Origin: an uncultured Lachnospiraceae bacterium
GTDB lineage: Bacteria; Bacillota; Clostridia; Lachnospirales; Lachnospiraceae
Direction of reading: 5' to 3'
Assembly: GCA_902800325.1 (NCBI GenBank)
Contig: CADCDW010000044.1
Location: forward strand, 1 to 32,523
DNA: 32,523 nt
Shown: positions 8,124 through 17,598 of the stretch, in pieces
How the letters are laid out: every line of letters starts with the position of its first letter
How positions within the stretch are numbered: the first letter of the stretch is position 1
Made by a program: the position numbers and the translations under genes
The notes under the pieces: model-generated
What the model was told of the DNA's origin: nothing
Database searches by the model: none
The model's input: only the letters and a program-made list of their open reading frames with translations

Positions 8124-9023
8124 TTAATCTTCCAGTTTTGAGAAATCAACATTCTCAAGCACATTATATATTTCTTCTTCGTCAAGTCCGATAAATTGAA
8201 TACTTCCTCTGTATTTTTTATAAGAAATCAATGTAGTGGTTACAGCTTCTTCCCCTTCACCGGTATCCTTAACACTATCCGCAAGCGTAAAGTTTATTCC
8301 TGAACCGGTAACATATTCTCTCTCATTGCTTGTGCTTCCGAGACTTATACCGAAGGCTGCATCCTCAGCAACATTTCCCTCAATATAATCCAAATTCAAA
8401 TACACCTCACCATCTCCGACATTAAAGATTGTTCCCATACTGTATTCCCTTGTCACTTCATCCAAATCGGTTATCACATATTCCGAACTGCTTTCCTCTC
8501 CGGGAATTTCTTTGAATACGCTCTCAAACGGAGTATCTTCAATCATTGTCGTGTAGTCCTGATATGTGTAGTACACATTCTGATATGTTCCGGATACAAC
8601 TTCCGTACGCTTGGATATCCATTTGTCATCCGGCCCCGGCTCTTCTTCGCCTATTACGTCAACATCTACATCATCCAATGGTTCAGCAAGATCCTCATCA
8701 CTTAAATATTCCTCATTTCCTACCGACATACCGTGTTCTGTTACTCTTGCTTTTTCCATAATGGCATTAACAGCATAAGCTGTTCCCGAACCGAGTATTA
8801 TGAAAACTAAAATTGCTGCTGCCGCACTCTGTGCCACGCGTATAAAAGCAGCACGTTTAGCATCTTTTTTCAACTTATGCATGCGTATATTTACTTTTTT
8901 ATCATCTTCATTTTTTCTTTTATCATTCTGAAAATAATAAAGCAATTCTTCATCAAGCCTTTCATCCGGCTTGTAATCGGCTTCAAGTGATTTCTTTAAT
9001 AATCTGTCGATAATATTATCCAT
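8124..9023 (-). CDS. probable anti-sigma factor, single-pass membrane protein
   Basis: A 299-residue protein with a charged cytosolic N-terminus of about 60 residues, a single transmembrane segment (AAAAILVFIILGSGTAYAV) and a large, acidic external domain (residues about 100-299). This architecture and its position directly after an ECF sigma gene point to an anti-sigma factor that holds the sigma factor at the membrane until an external signal appears. No zinc-type HxxxCxxC motif was seen in the N-terminus, so it would be a non-zinc type. The start codon overlaps the sigma stop by 8 nt, implying translational coupling. The external domain resembles DUF4367-like sensing domains only loosely. 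Confidence 0.75.
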   Translation of the reverse strand: MDNIIDRLLKKSLEADYKPDERLDEELLYYFQNDKRKNEDDKKVNIRMHKLKKDAKRAAFIRVAQSAAAAILVFIILGSGTAYAVNAIMEKARVTEHGMSVGNEEYLSDEDLAEPLDDVDVDVIGEEEPGPDDKWISKRTEVVSGTYQNVYYTYQDYTTMIEDTPFESVFKEIPGEESSSEYVITDLDEVTREYSMGTIFNVGDGEVYLNLDYIEGNVAEDAAFGISLGSTSNEREYVTGSGINFTLADSVKDTGEGEEAVTTTLISYKKYRGSIQFIGLDEEEIYNVLENVDFSKLED

Positions 9024-9531
9024 TTAAATACATCTCCTTTAGCAGTTTTCTCGCCTTGTTAAGGCGGCTTTTTACGGTTCCCTTAGGAATGCTTAAGGCT
9101 TTCGATATTTCAGTTTCATTCATATCTTCCATATAAAACATCAATACCACATCCCTGTATTTATCCGGCAGTTTTCTGACAAGCCTTCTAATTTGCGCCG
9201 TTTCATCATCCCTTACGACCTTCTCGTCTACCGGCAGTTCATCAGACGCAATCGTCAGAATGCCTTCATCAAATGCAACGTCCGTATCTACTATCCGTTT
9301 TCGCCACAGATACTTCCGTACATAATTGTTCTTTATATTAGCGGCAATAGTAATAAGATATGATTTTGGATTTTTTTCTTCGTCAATATCGCCCTTTTCA
9401 AATGCTGTAAGAAATGTCTGCTGATACAGATCATCCGCATCTTCCTTCTTGTGTGTTGCATACAAACAAAATGAATAAACTGCCTTACCGTATTCTTTTA
9501 TATATTTTTCCATAGTTTTTTTCTCTGCCAT
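9016..9531 (-). CDS. ECF-type RNA polymerase sigma factor
   Basis: A sigma-70 family factor of 171 residues. Region 2 is visible as KKEDADDLYQQTFLTAFEKG, and region 4 as LPDKYRDVVLMFYMEDMNET followed by EISKALSIPKGTVKSRLNKA, a classic helix-turn-helix that reads the -35 element. The start at 9531 has GGAGG 11 nt upstream; an earlier ATG at 9558 has no good site. The gene is coupled by an 8-nt overlap to the anti-sigma gene. A TGAACC sequence at 9605-9610 upstream on this strand resembles an ECF -35 element, so autoregulation is possible, but no matching -10 stood out. Confidence 0.92.
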   Translation of the reverse strand: MAEKKTMEKYIKEYGKAVYSFCLYATHKKEDADDLYQQTFLTAFEKGDIDEEKNPKSYLITIAANIKNNYVRKYLWRKRIVDTDVAFDEGILTIASDELPVDEKVVRDDETAQIRRLVRKLPDKYRDVVLMFYMEDMNETEISKALSIPKGTVKSRLNKARKLLKEMYLNG

Positions 9532-9620
9532 CCGGATGGAATTCCTCCATGATATCATTGAAGCTTTTGTGCCTTCACTTATATATTTTCACAATACAAC
9601 AAATGGTTCATTTTTTAAAT

Positions 9621-9664
9621 AAAAAAATCCGTCCATACATGCAAGCATGTGGACGGATTTTTTG
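9621..9664 (-). terminator. bidirectional intrinsic terminator after gdhA
   Basis: A long stem built from AAATCCGTCCA and its complement, extended by GCATG/CATGC around a short loop, is flanked by A7 and T6-T7 runs, so it works in both directions. It ends gdhA, 27 nt after the stop codon, and insulates the ECF operon. Confidence 0.85.
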
Positions 9665-9690
9665 TTCTATTGCACGGCTGTTAGCCAATA

Positions 9691-11073
<1,383 letters not shown>

Positions 11074-11105
11074 TCAGCTTAAAACCGTTGTAAAGAAAAA
11101 ATATC

Positions 11106-11135
11106 ATTTTATTGAATTTCAATTTTTCATCACAA
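11106..11135 (-). promoter_or_regulatory. possible gdhA promoter
   Basis: On the minus strand, TTGTGA (11130-11135) and TAAAAT (11106-11111) are separated by 18 bp, about 70 bp ahead of the start codon. The match is moderate, and it overlaps the end of the preceding ATPase gene. Confidence 0.35.
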
Positions 11136-12434
11136 AAACATAGCCATATATAACGGCAAGGTTATTTTTTTATCGCTCTTTCCAACATTTCCATTAATTA
11201 GCTTATAACCATAAGGTATTTCCCCCCTCTTTAAAACATTGTCAAGAGATTTTGAACGGCTTCTACCAGATTTTACTTCTATCGGTATCACTCCATCGAC
11301 TGTTTCCAAAATAAATTCTATCTCAAAGGTTGATGTCTCATCCTTTCTAAAATACAATTCATTATGTCCATTTTTTATAAGTATATCAGCTATTAGTGCC
11401 TCATACATATTTCCCTTGTAGAAGTCCGAAAAACCATCCGGATAAACCAATCTTTCTTTAATAGAATAATCAAACATACTTACATATAATCCGATATCAG
11501 AAGCATATACTCTAAAATTCCCTATATCCCTTGATTCTTTTAGTGGAAGATTATACCCCTTTAAATTATATACCTGTTTTACAAGGTATGCTCCCACAAG
11601 CCAGTCGAGGCTTGAACCAAATTTTCTGGTTGTTCCACCTTTTTCAACTACAGAATATTTGAATTTATGATTATCTTTGGTCAACTGCTCCGGTAAAGAA
11701 AAATAACATTTTTCGGCTTTAGTTTTTATATCTGCATTTGCATAATGAGCTATGTCATATCTATAATCATTTAAAATATCCCGTTGCTTTTTATCAGCTT
11801 TTTGCAAATCATTTTCTTCCAAAAAAATATTTAATACTTCCGGCATACCTCCAAGTACGATATAAAGTCTCAAAAGTTCCATCATCTTGTCATGCAGCGC
11901 AAACGGAACAGGTTCTATATTTTCAAAACATTCTCTCATTTTTTCTATTACTTCATCGTTTACATTCGATGCTATCAGAAATTCATAAAAACTTAGCGGG
12001 TGCATATCAACATATTCTACTGCGCCGACAGGATATGAAGAAGGTCTTTTATAATCTATTCCAAGCATAGACCCTGACGCTATCACATCATACCTTTTTT
12101 CTTCATTCCAAAATTTAAGTGATGTAATAGCCTCCGGACATTCTTGAATCTCATCAAGAAATATTAATGTTTCATCAGGTATTAGTTTAGCATCGTTTAC
12201 ATATAATGAGATATTCATTAGTAATGTTTTTACATCCAAATCTCCTTCAAAGATTTTCTTATATGATGGATTTTTTAAAAAATTAATTGTTATACATGAT
12301 TTATATTCTTTTTTCCCAAAATATTCTATTAAATAAGTCTTTCCTACCTGTCTTGCTCCCCTCACCAGAAGACATTTCTTTGCTTTATTTTCCTTCCATT
12401 CTTTTAATTTTAATTCTATACTTCTTTTTAACAT
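11130..12434 (-). CDS. AAA-type ATPase with DUF4143 domain
   Basis: A 434-residue cytosolic ATP-binding protein of the AAA_14/DUF4143 family, widespread in anaerobes and often in accessory regions. Walker A is GARQVGKT at residues 26-33, Walker B IFLDEIQ at 91-97. The second half is the DUF4143 region, ending in a restriction-endonuclease-like core (EIEFILE about 371, IPIEVKSG about 384-391). The physiological role of the family is unclear; proposals include defence and mobile-element functions. AAGGAAG lies 9 nt before the ATG. It sits alone between gdhA and the Lrp gene and its AT-rich sequence with Lys/Asn-rich product differs from gdhA, which could mean separate acquisition. Confidence 0.9.
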   Translation of the reverse strand: MLKRSIELKLKEWKENKAKKCLLVRGARQVGKTYLIEYFGKKEYKSCITINFLKNPSYKKIFEGDLDVKTLLMNISLYVNDAKLIPDETLIFLDEIQECPEAITSLKFWNEEKRYDVIASGSMLGIDYKRPSSYPVGAVEYVDMHPLSFYEFLIASNVNDEVIEKMRECFENIEPVPFALHDKMMELLRLYIVLGGMPEVLNIFLEENDLQKADKKQRDILNDYRYDIAHYANADIKTKAEKCYFSLPEQLTKDNHKFKYSVVEKGGTTRKFGSSLDWLVGAYLVKQVYNLKGYNLPLKESRDIGNFRVYASDIGLYVSMFDYSIKERLVYPDGFSDFYKGNMYEALIADILIKNGHNELYFRKDETSTFEIEFILETVDGVIPIEVKSGRSRSKSLDNVLKRGEIPYGYKLINGNVGKSDKKITLPLYMAMFL

Positions 12435-12509
12435 AGATATTTACTTCCTTTATCCAATATTAGATAATTTAATTATATGTTTATTTTTTATCTAAACCCA
12501 AAACTCACA

Positions 12510-12566
12510 AAAATATGCACAGATGCATATTTTAGCCTACTTAAAATCTGCATCTGTGCATATTTT
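12510..12566 (-). terminator. 25-bp-stem hairpin after the Lrp gene
   Basis: Arms AAAATATGCACAGATGCA (12510-12527) and TGCATCTGTGCATATTTT (12549-12566) are perfectly complementary over 18 bp. After one mismatch the pairing continues for 7 more, leaving a 5-nt loop. It lies 33 bp after the Lrp stop, and the minus transcript continues into UUUUUG. A terminator is the simplest reading; the stem is unusually long. Confidence 0.55.
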
Positions 12567-12598
12567 ACCACTTTTTATATTTAAAGTAAATATTATAA

Positions 12599-13111
12599 TT
12601 ATTGTATTTTTTCCTTTTCAAGTCCTCTGCTTAAGGTCCTTGAATCCTCTCGCCAATATCTGCATCTGTGCTTAACGCAGGTTGAAAATACTATCTGCGT
12701 TTTGGTCTTTCCGAATCTCTGAAGCTCAACTATGAAATGATCAAGCTCCGTGGTAGTCGGAAATCTCACTTCAATTAGCATAGAGTAATCGCCGGTAACA
12801 CAATTACACTCGATTACATTTAAAACTCCGTCTATATACTCGTAGAATTCTTCTCTTTGTGCCGGCTCCACCTGAAGATTGATAAAAGCCTTTACATAAT
12901 GTCCCATAGCCTCCGGATTAAGTCTTGTGGTAAAGCCTTCAAGAACTCCTTCCTCAAGCATCCTGTCTATACGTGTTCCTACCGCAGTCGGTGAAAGGAA
13001 CACCTGCTCTGCGATATCCTTAAGAGAAGTCCTTGCATTATCCTGCAGGATTTCAAGTATCTTCTCGTCCACCTCATCAAGCTTGTAGTAAATCAATTCT
13101 CTTTTTTCCAT
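12599..13111 (-). CDS. Lrp/AsnC-family transcriptional regulator
   Basis: A 170-residue regulator. The N-terminal helix-turn-helix is LDEVDEKILEILQDNARTSL, KDIAEQVFLSPTAVGTRIDR; the C-terminal part is the amino-acid-sensing RAM domain (VKAFINLQVEP, VIECNCVTGDYSMLIEVRFP, LQRFGKTKTQIVFST). Family members sense amino acids and control amino-acid metabolism, often autoregulating. The gene faces the same way as gdhA and the ATPase but is separated from them by a strong hairpin. AGAGG lies 10 nt before the ATG. A 19-bp tandem repeat array begins about 40 bp upstream and could be a multi-site operator. Confidence 0.93.
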   Translation of the reverse strand: MEKRELIYYKLDEVDEKILEILQDNARTSLKDIAEQVFLSPTAVGTRIDRMLEEGVLEGFTTRLNPEAMGHYVKAFINLQVEPAQREEFYEYIDGVLNVIECNCVTGDYSMLIEVRFPTTTELDHFIVELQRFGKTKTQIVFSTCVKHRCRYWREDSRTLSRGLEKEKIQ

Positions 13112-13150
13112 CTTTTTATTCCTCTACTTTATCAATTATTTAAGACTCAT

Positions 13151-13264
13151 GTCATTCAAGCCCACAATCGTCATACGAGCACTCAATCGTCATTCAAACC
13201 CACAATCGTCATTCGAGCCCACAATCGTCCCTCAACTTCAAAATCGTCATTTAAATCACAGCTT
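13151..13264. repeat. six tandem 19-bp repeats
   Basis: Units start at 13151, 13170, 13189, 13208, 13227 and 13246. The consensus is GTCATTCRAGCCCACAATC; the first four are close copies, the last two diverged. There are no spacers, so this is not a CRISPR array. It sits 40 bp upstream of the Lrp gene start. Confidence 0.88.
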
Positions 13265-13287
13265 TATTTCTGATTTTCAACTATTAT

Positions 13288-13514
13288 TTATCTGCTCCAA
13301 TATCCTATATTATTAATCACTATTTCGCCCTCGTCCGTACCGTCAGTTATAATTCGTATAGCAACAACCTTTGAATAATCAAATTTTGCATCATCGAACA
13401 TCGAAGGATCAATTGCAACACGTTGGAGCTGATGCTTATACTCATATTTATAAATCCAAAAGGCTTTTTAATTCCACCCCAAAACTTTACAAAAAAGCTC
13501 TTAACTTTCTTCAT
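13288..13514 (-). pseudogene. decayed gene with frameshift, 3' part of a surface-type protein
   Basis: An ATG at 13514 with GAGG adjacent opens MKKVKSFFVKFWGGIKKPFG, but the frame is lost. In another frame, codons from about 13460 to the stop at 13288 read HQLQRVAIDPSMFDDAKFDY followed by a segment ending TDEGEIVINNIGYW, which looks like the end of a secreted domain. The two parts are one frame apart over 227 nt, so a frameshift and probably a larger deletion happened. I do not recognise the original family. Confidence 0.45.
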
Positions 13515-13576
13515 ACCTCAAATTCTCCCCTTACCACAACATTAATCCGATTTTTTCATATAATATCATAAAACAC

Positions 13577-13605
13577 AAAAAAACGGAACCCTCTCGGATT
13601 CCGTT
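13577..13605 (-). terminator. intrinsic terminator of a candidate small RNA
   Basis: AACGGAATCC pairs with GGTTCCGTT (one bulged base) around a 5-nt loop, and the minus transcript ends in seven U (13577-13583). Confidence 0.75.
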
Positions 13606-13714
13606 CTCTTGACATATGCTGAATTGTGTGTAGATAATTCGTATTAAAATGCACTAGGGAGACGAACTAATCAACACGATATAATCATTTTATCAAAATT
13701 AATTTATTCGTCAA
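13584..13714 (-). ncRNA. candidate small RNA or attenuated leader
   Basis: On the minus strand, a promoter TTGACG (13709-13714), 16 bp, TATA-like TAAAAT (13687-13692) is followed about 75 nt later by the strong terminator at 13577-13605. The predicted transcript starts near 13680 and is about 100 nt. No ORF with a ribosome binding site lies inside. Beyond the terminator is only the decayed gene at 13514, so this may be a stand-alone RNA or the regulated leader of a lost gene. Confidence 0.4.
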
Positions 13715-13773
13715 TATTCCCCAAGGCTTTCGATTGTTTCACAGCAATTCAACCTTTTTCACTTGAGAAAACA

Positions 13774-13801
13774 AAGTTAAAAATAATTTTAACTTGTTTT
13801 T
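13774..13801 (-). terminator. bidirectional AT-rich terminator
   Basis: AAGTTAAAA (13774-13782) pairs perfectly with TTTTAACTT (13787-13795) around ATAA; T runs follow on both strands. It lies downstream of the TPM gene, beyond a hairpin repeat. Confidence 0.5.
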
Positions 13802-13836
13802 CAAAACCACTATATTTTACTCTGTGTAATACAGTA

Positions 13837-13926
13837 ACAGGCGCCTGGACACACTTTACAGGTACACGCAAATCTCGCTACCGCTCACGATTTGCTTTGT
13901 ACCTAAAAGTGTGTCAAGGAGCCTGT
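13837..13926. repeat. hairpin repeat element A (MITE-like)
   Basis: Imperfect inverted arms of about 28 bp (13837-13865 and 13899-13926) flank an inner GCAAATC/GATTTGC hairpin whose loop reads TGAGCGGTAGCGAG on the minus strand. The right end, GTGTCAAGGAGCCTGTC, resembles the right end of element B at 21991-22214. It sits 15 bp after the TPM stop codon. Confidence 0.6.
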
Positions 13927-13941
13927 CATTATGTCACAAAA

Positions 13942-14808
13942 TTAAAACTTTCCGCTTGAGCCATGATATCCGCCACCCGATGAATGTGATATAGAACCTC
14001 CACCTGAGCTGCTTTGTCTTGGCGTCTTCTTGACGTTACTATACATAAACTGGTCTGTACACATACTGAGGATTATACCGGCTGCTACACCGGCTGCCAC
14101 TCCTCCGGCAACTTTACCGGCCACATTTCCTGCATTGTTTGCTATACCGGTCTGCATGTCATTGCCACTTACATTGGAAGTTACAAGATAGCTCCTTGCA
14201 GCAGGCTGAGTATGCACACTCTTAAGCGTCGCTTTCTGGCTGCCCATTATAATGAGCGAAATTACAAAAGCAACAAGTATAGATATAGGAACAGATGCTA
14301 TTTTCTTCATCTGATATTTCTTAAGATAGCTTTCAACCTGATTGGCATAGGTATCAAGTGCACTATAATATCTTCCTGCCGATAAGTCACTTAAAACAGC
14401 TTCTCCTATAGCATCTGTCTTGCTATATGGAAAAATCTTTTGAGCCCCCTTTTTAGCACTCTTGCTGTGAGCTGTTACCGCCCAGTCTCTGTCTTCCATA
14501 CTTACAAGAAAGCTTACTCCACTTTTTTGCTTGCCTATTCCAAAACCATTATCAGTAAAAAATGAATTGGCATATGCATTTGGATTTGAACTTCCTATAG
14601 ATTCTGTTGTGATGATGATAACATCACACTTATACTTCTTACTTATCTTTTCAAGCTTATCCTCAAGCTGTTTTTCCTCGTTGTCTGAAAGTAAGTCTGC
14701 GTCATCTGTTACTCTCGGTGTTCCGTTACTGCTTGCCGCAAAGGCAGGTACGAAAGGAACAAAGACCAAAAAGATAAGAACCAATAAAGCTAAAACTCTC
14801 TTCTTCAT
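13942..14808 (-). CDS. secreted/membrane TPM-domain protein (YdjH/YgcG-like)
   Basis: A 288-residue protein: a signal peptide (ALLVLIFLVFVPFVPAFAA), then a TPM domain (RVTDDADLLSDNEEKQLEDK, CDVIIITTES, YANSFFTDNGFGIG, FLVSMEDRDWAVTA) to about residue 165, a membrane segment (SIPISILVAFVISLIIMG-like, about 172-190), a linker, a Gly/Ala-rich hydrophobic patch, and a Gly/Ser/His tail (SSGGGSISHSSGGGYHGSSG). Similar proteins in Bacillus (YdjH) act with a zinc-ribbon membrane partner and an SPFH protein in envelope stress; both kinds of partner are encoded directly upstream. The gap to the zinc-ribbon gene is 12 nt. Confidence 0.85.
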   Translation of the reverse strand: MKKRVLALLVLIFLVFVPFVPAFAASSNGTPRVTDDADLLSDNEEKQLEDKLEKISKKYKCDVIIITTESIGSSNPNAYANSFFTDNGFGIGKQKSGVSFLVSMEDRDWAVTAHSKSAKKGAQKIFPYSKTDAIGEAVLSDLSAGRYYSALDTYANQVESYLKKYQMKKIASVPISILVAFVISLIIMGSQKATLKSVHTQPAARSYLVTSNVSGNDMQTGIANNAGNVAGKVAGGVAAGVAAGIILSMCTDQFMYSNVKKTPRQSSSGGGSISHSSGGGYHGSSGKF

Positions 14809-14820
14809 CCTTCCACCTCC

Positions 14821-15900
14821 TTAAAACAGTACAAACAGCGATATACATGTAAATATCGCACCAAGAATAGCTGTCCATGCAAAGAGCCCCTTCTTATAAG
14901 CACTCTTATCGCAAGGAAGATCGCCTACAAACTTTCCTGTCTGACCGTTCATCGCAAAGTAATAATGCTCACCATTCCATGTAGTATTTAAAAGCCATAC
15001 AGGATAAAGTGCATACTTTGTAACACCTTCCTTGATACGCACATTGTTACTTGCTGTTGTTACGGAGGAGTATCCGTTTACCGACTCCCTCATAACATCC
15101 TCAGCGCTCTGCTTTATACGCTGGTTGGCTCTGGCTATACTCTGTTCCGCATTTACATCATACTTATCAGCCAAAAATCCGGACAGATAAGCCGATTGAA
15201 ATGGAACCGCTTCATTGAAATCAAACGGCTCGATAGATTCCATAAGACTGTCCTCCATCTGGGTTGAACCATCAACCGGAACTCTTCTGAACGAGAGGTC
15301 AGCACGTCTCTTTAAAAGATAGTGTTCAGTCTTGGTATAATTAAAACTGCTGTCACTCCAATGCTTTTCTTTGGTTGCATTGAAACTCATATCAGCATCT
15401 ACATCTGCATCAAACAACCAAAACGGTACATAGATACCCTTTATCTCATCTATATGATTCTGGTCTTTAAATACCTTAGGCAAAAGCTTTTTTCCTTGAA
15501 GATGCTTGTTGAGTGCAGCCTTGGCTGCATTTTTATCAAGCTTAAACGGTATAACGTAGTCAGGCTTAAGCGCTCCCTGAAACTGTCCGGTCATAACTAC
15601 CGGGCTGTCACAATACGGACACTTGGTCGCTCCGACATTTTCATCAACTATTATCTCGCCGCCGCAGGAATTACAAGAGTAAACTCTCATTCCGTCAGTT
15701 TCACCCGGTACCCAGTCCTGTCCTGCCTTATTGCCCCATTCCATCTCAGTCTGCGGCTGATTAAGAACCTCGTCTCTTTCCTTAAGGGCCTCCATGTCAA
15801 AAACAGAATCACAATAAGGACATTTCATCTGCTGGGTAGCACTGTCAAACTGAATTTTACCTCCACAGGCGGGGCAGTTATATTCTATCAAACCTGCCAT
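14821..15900 (-). CDS. zinc-ribbon membrane protein (YdjG-like)
   Basis: A 359-residue protein. Two TFIIB-like zinc ribbons open it: CPACGGKIQFD...CPYC and CNSCGGEIIVDE...CPYC, within the first 85 residues. The middle (about 95-300) is a soluble domain with YVIPFKLDKNAAKAALNKHL and GIYVPFWLFDADVDAD, and a C-terminal membrane segment (WTAILGAIFTCISLFVLF) ends it. The layout matches YdjG-type proteins that pair with TPM proteins. GGAGGT lies close to the ATG. A hairpin at 15956-15995 separates it from the SPFH gene, so it may be partly independently transcribed. Confidence 0.8.
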   Translation of the reverse strand: MAGLIEYNCPACGGKIQFDSATQQMKCPYCDSVFDMEALKERDEVLNQPQTEMEWGNKAGQDWVPGETDGMRVYSCNSCGGEIIVDENVGATKCPYCDSPVVMTGQFQGALKPDYVIPFKLDKNAAKAALNKHLQGKKLLPKVFKDQNHIDEIKGIYVPFWLFDADVDADMSFNATKEKHWSDSSFNYTKTEHYLLKRRADLSFRRVPVDGSTQMEDSLMESIEPFDFNEAVPFQSAYLSGFLADKYDVNAEQSIARANQRIKQSAEDVMRESVNGYSSVTTASNNVRIKEGVTKYALYPVWLLNTTWNGEHYYFAMNGQTGKFVGDLPCDKSAYKKGLFAWTAILGAIFTCISLFVLF

Positions 15901-15955
15901 AATCTACCTCCATAGACAAAATCCGTCAGTTATAATAAATAATATTCTCTATAAA

Positions 15956-15995
15956 GGTTTGGTAATTGCAGAAAGTCACCCACAATTACCAAACC
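15956..15995 (-). terminator. 13-bp perfect hairpin between the SPFH and zinc-ribbon genes
   Basis: GGTTTGGTAATTG (15956-15968) and CAATTACCAAACC (15983-15995) are exact complements with a 14-nt loop. The minus transcript continues UUUAUAG, a weak U tract, so it may be a partial terminator or an RNA-processing site. Confidence 0.5.
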
Positions 15996-16053
15996 ATAAT
16001 TAAATATAATTATTCTATAAATAAAGTCACTTAAGCTTTAATATTCAAAGTTC

Positions 16054-17427
16054 CTACTGAATATCATTATCATCAAATGGGTCGCCACACTGCGGACAGA
16101 ACTTAGGTGGATTCTTTGGATCCTCAGGCTCCCAACCACACTTATCACACTTATAAAGTGGTGCTCCTGCCGGCTTTGGCTTACCACAGTTCTGGCAGAA
16201 CTTGCCCTTATTGACAGATCCGCACTCGCAAGTCCATCCATCTGCTGATACCGGTGCAGGTATAGGCTTAGCCTTTCCACACTCACTACAGAACTTGGCA
16301 GTGTTGACAGTTCCGCACTCACAAGTCCAGCTGTCACCTGCCGGTGCCTGAGGTGCAGCCTGCTGTTGCATCTGTTGTTGCTGCATCTGTTGTTGCTGCA
16401 TCATCTGCTGTTGTTGTTGCTGCTGACCTGCCGCATAGAGTGCCTGTGGATTAAATCCTCCTGCATTTTGAGCCATATTCATACCCATAAAGCCCATCAT
16501 AGCTCCACCCTGATTGGAAGCTGCTGCCTTCATAGCATCTGCCTGTGCTCCAACGAGAGTAGCAGCTGCCATAGTCTGACTCTGAAGCATACCTGTCTTT
16601 TGAGCCTCTTTGATAAGCTGCTGATCTTCTTCCGGCAAAGTCATAGGGTTAAATGCTACGGATACTATCTCTATACCTCTTAACTGAGCCCATTTCTCAC
16701 TGAGCTGATTGTTAAGAATCTGAACCATCTCATCCTTATGAGCCGAAATCTGGTTAGGTCTTATCTCAAGATTTGAAATTTCAGCAAAAGAAGGAGTAAG
16801 AGCATCTATAAGCTCACTCTTCATCATACCCTCAACGTCTGATGCCTTATATTCATCAGCTACGTTTGCACAGACATTGGTATAAAAAAGAATAGGGTTA
16901 GTTATATGATAAGAATACTTACCGCTTACTCTAACAGATGTATCTATGTCAAGATTAATCTTGCTATCTACAACTCTGAAAGGAATAGGCTGTGGAGCTC
17001 CGAAAAGCTTCTCCTTAATTTCCTTGATATTGAAATAATAAACCCTCTGATCCTTACCTGTATCACCGCCAAAAGTAAAACGCTTACCCATAGTAGCAAA
17101 GGTCTGCTTGATACTCTGACCGAGACTTCCTGTAAATAAACTTGGTTCAGTTGATGAATTGTATGTAAACTCACCCGGCTCGGCACAGATTTCTGCGACC
17201 TTACCCTGGTCAACAATTATCATACACTGTCCTTCATTTACAGCGATAACGGAACCATTGGTAATAATGTTATCTCTTCCTTTAGTATTGGATGACCCCT
17301 TGTCAGTTCTCTTCTGACCTTTTTTCATCAGCACTTCATCAGGAAGTGACTCACAGTAAAAATACTCTTTCCACTGGTCTGCCATAGTACTTGCTGCTGA
17401 GCTGACTAATGCTTTAATTAATCCCAT
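16054..17427 (-). CDS. SPFH-domain protein with three zinc ribbons (YdjI-like, 'virion core' family)
   Basis: A 457-residue protein beginning MGLIKALVSSAASTMADQWK. Residues about 20-310 form the SPFH/band-7-like region (VIAVNEGQCMIIVDQGKVAE, LSEKWAQLRGIEIVSVAFNP). A Gln/Met-rich linker (QQQQQQMMQQQQ) follows. The C-terminus has three C4 zinc ribbons: WTCECGTVNTAKFCSECG, WTCECGSVNKGKFCQNCG and YKCDKCGW...FCPQCG. Family members assemble at membranes and recruit partners. The start at 17427 has AGGGAG 7 nt upstream; an upstream ATG at 17487 lacks a site. It lies between the Tim44-like gene (171 nt) and the zinc-ribbon gene (153 nt). No pspA gene is seen nearby, unlike the Bacillus arrangement. 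Confidence 0.88.
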   Translation of the reverse strand: MGLIKALVSSAASTMADQWKEYFYCESLPDEVLMKKGQKRTDKGSSNTKGRDNIITNGSVIAVNEGQCMIIVDQGKVAEICAEPGEFTYNSSTEPSLFTGSLGQSIKQTFATMGKRFTFGGDTGKDQRVYYFNIKEIKEKLFGAPQPIPFRVVDSKINLDIDTSVRVSGKYSYHITNPILFYTNVCANVADEYKASDVEGMMKSELIDALTPSFAEISNLEIRPNQISAHKDEMVQILNNQLSEKWAQLRGIEIVSVAFNPMTLPEEDQQLIKEAQKTGMLQSQTMAAATLVGAQADAMKAAASNQGGAMMGFMGMNMAQNAGGFNPQALYAAGQQQQQQQMMQQQQMQQQQMQQQAAPQAPAGDSWTCECGTVNTAKFCSECGKAKPIPAPVSADGWTCECGSVNKGKFCQNCGKPKPAGAPLYKCDKCGWEPEDPKNPPKFCPQCGDPFDDNDIQ

Positions 17428-17598
17428 TTTGTATCTCCCTTCTTTTAAATAAATTATGTTTAAATACATATGTGAAATATATCTCATACAGCTTTTGTAT
17501 GGATATCTTTTACACTCAAAACAAATATAAACCTTTGCTTTCCAATTACCTGTTAAATATGATCCTTAAGGGTAATATATGTTAGCAATTTCCTTCCT

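Noticed and set aside
9583-9610. A full ECF-type autoregulatory promoter before the sigma gene.
   Set aside because: Only the TGAACC -35-like element is present; the expected -10 (CGTA or CGTC type) is missing at the right distance.
13151-13264. CRISPR array.
   Set aside because: Units are only 19 bp, directly abutting with no spacers, and no cas genes are nearby.
15322-15915. Plus-strand frame of 197 codons opposite the zinc-ribbon gene.
   Set aside because: No ribosome binding site, no recognisable domain, and it mirrors a well-supported gene on the other strand.
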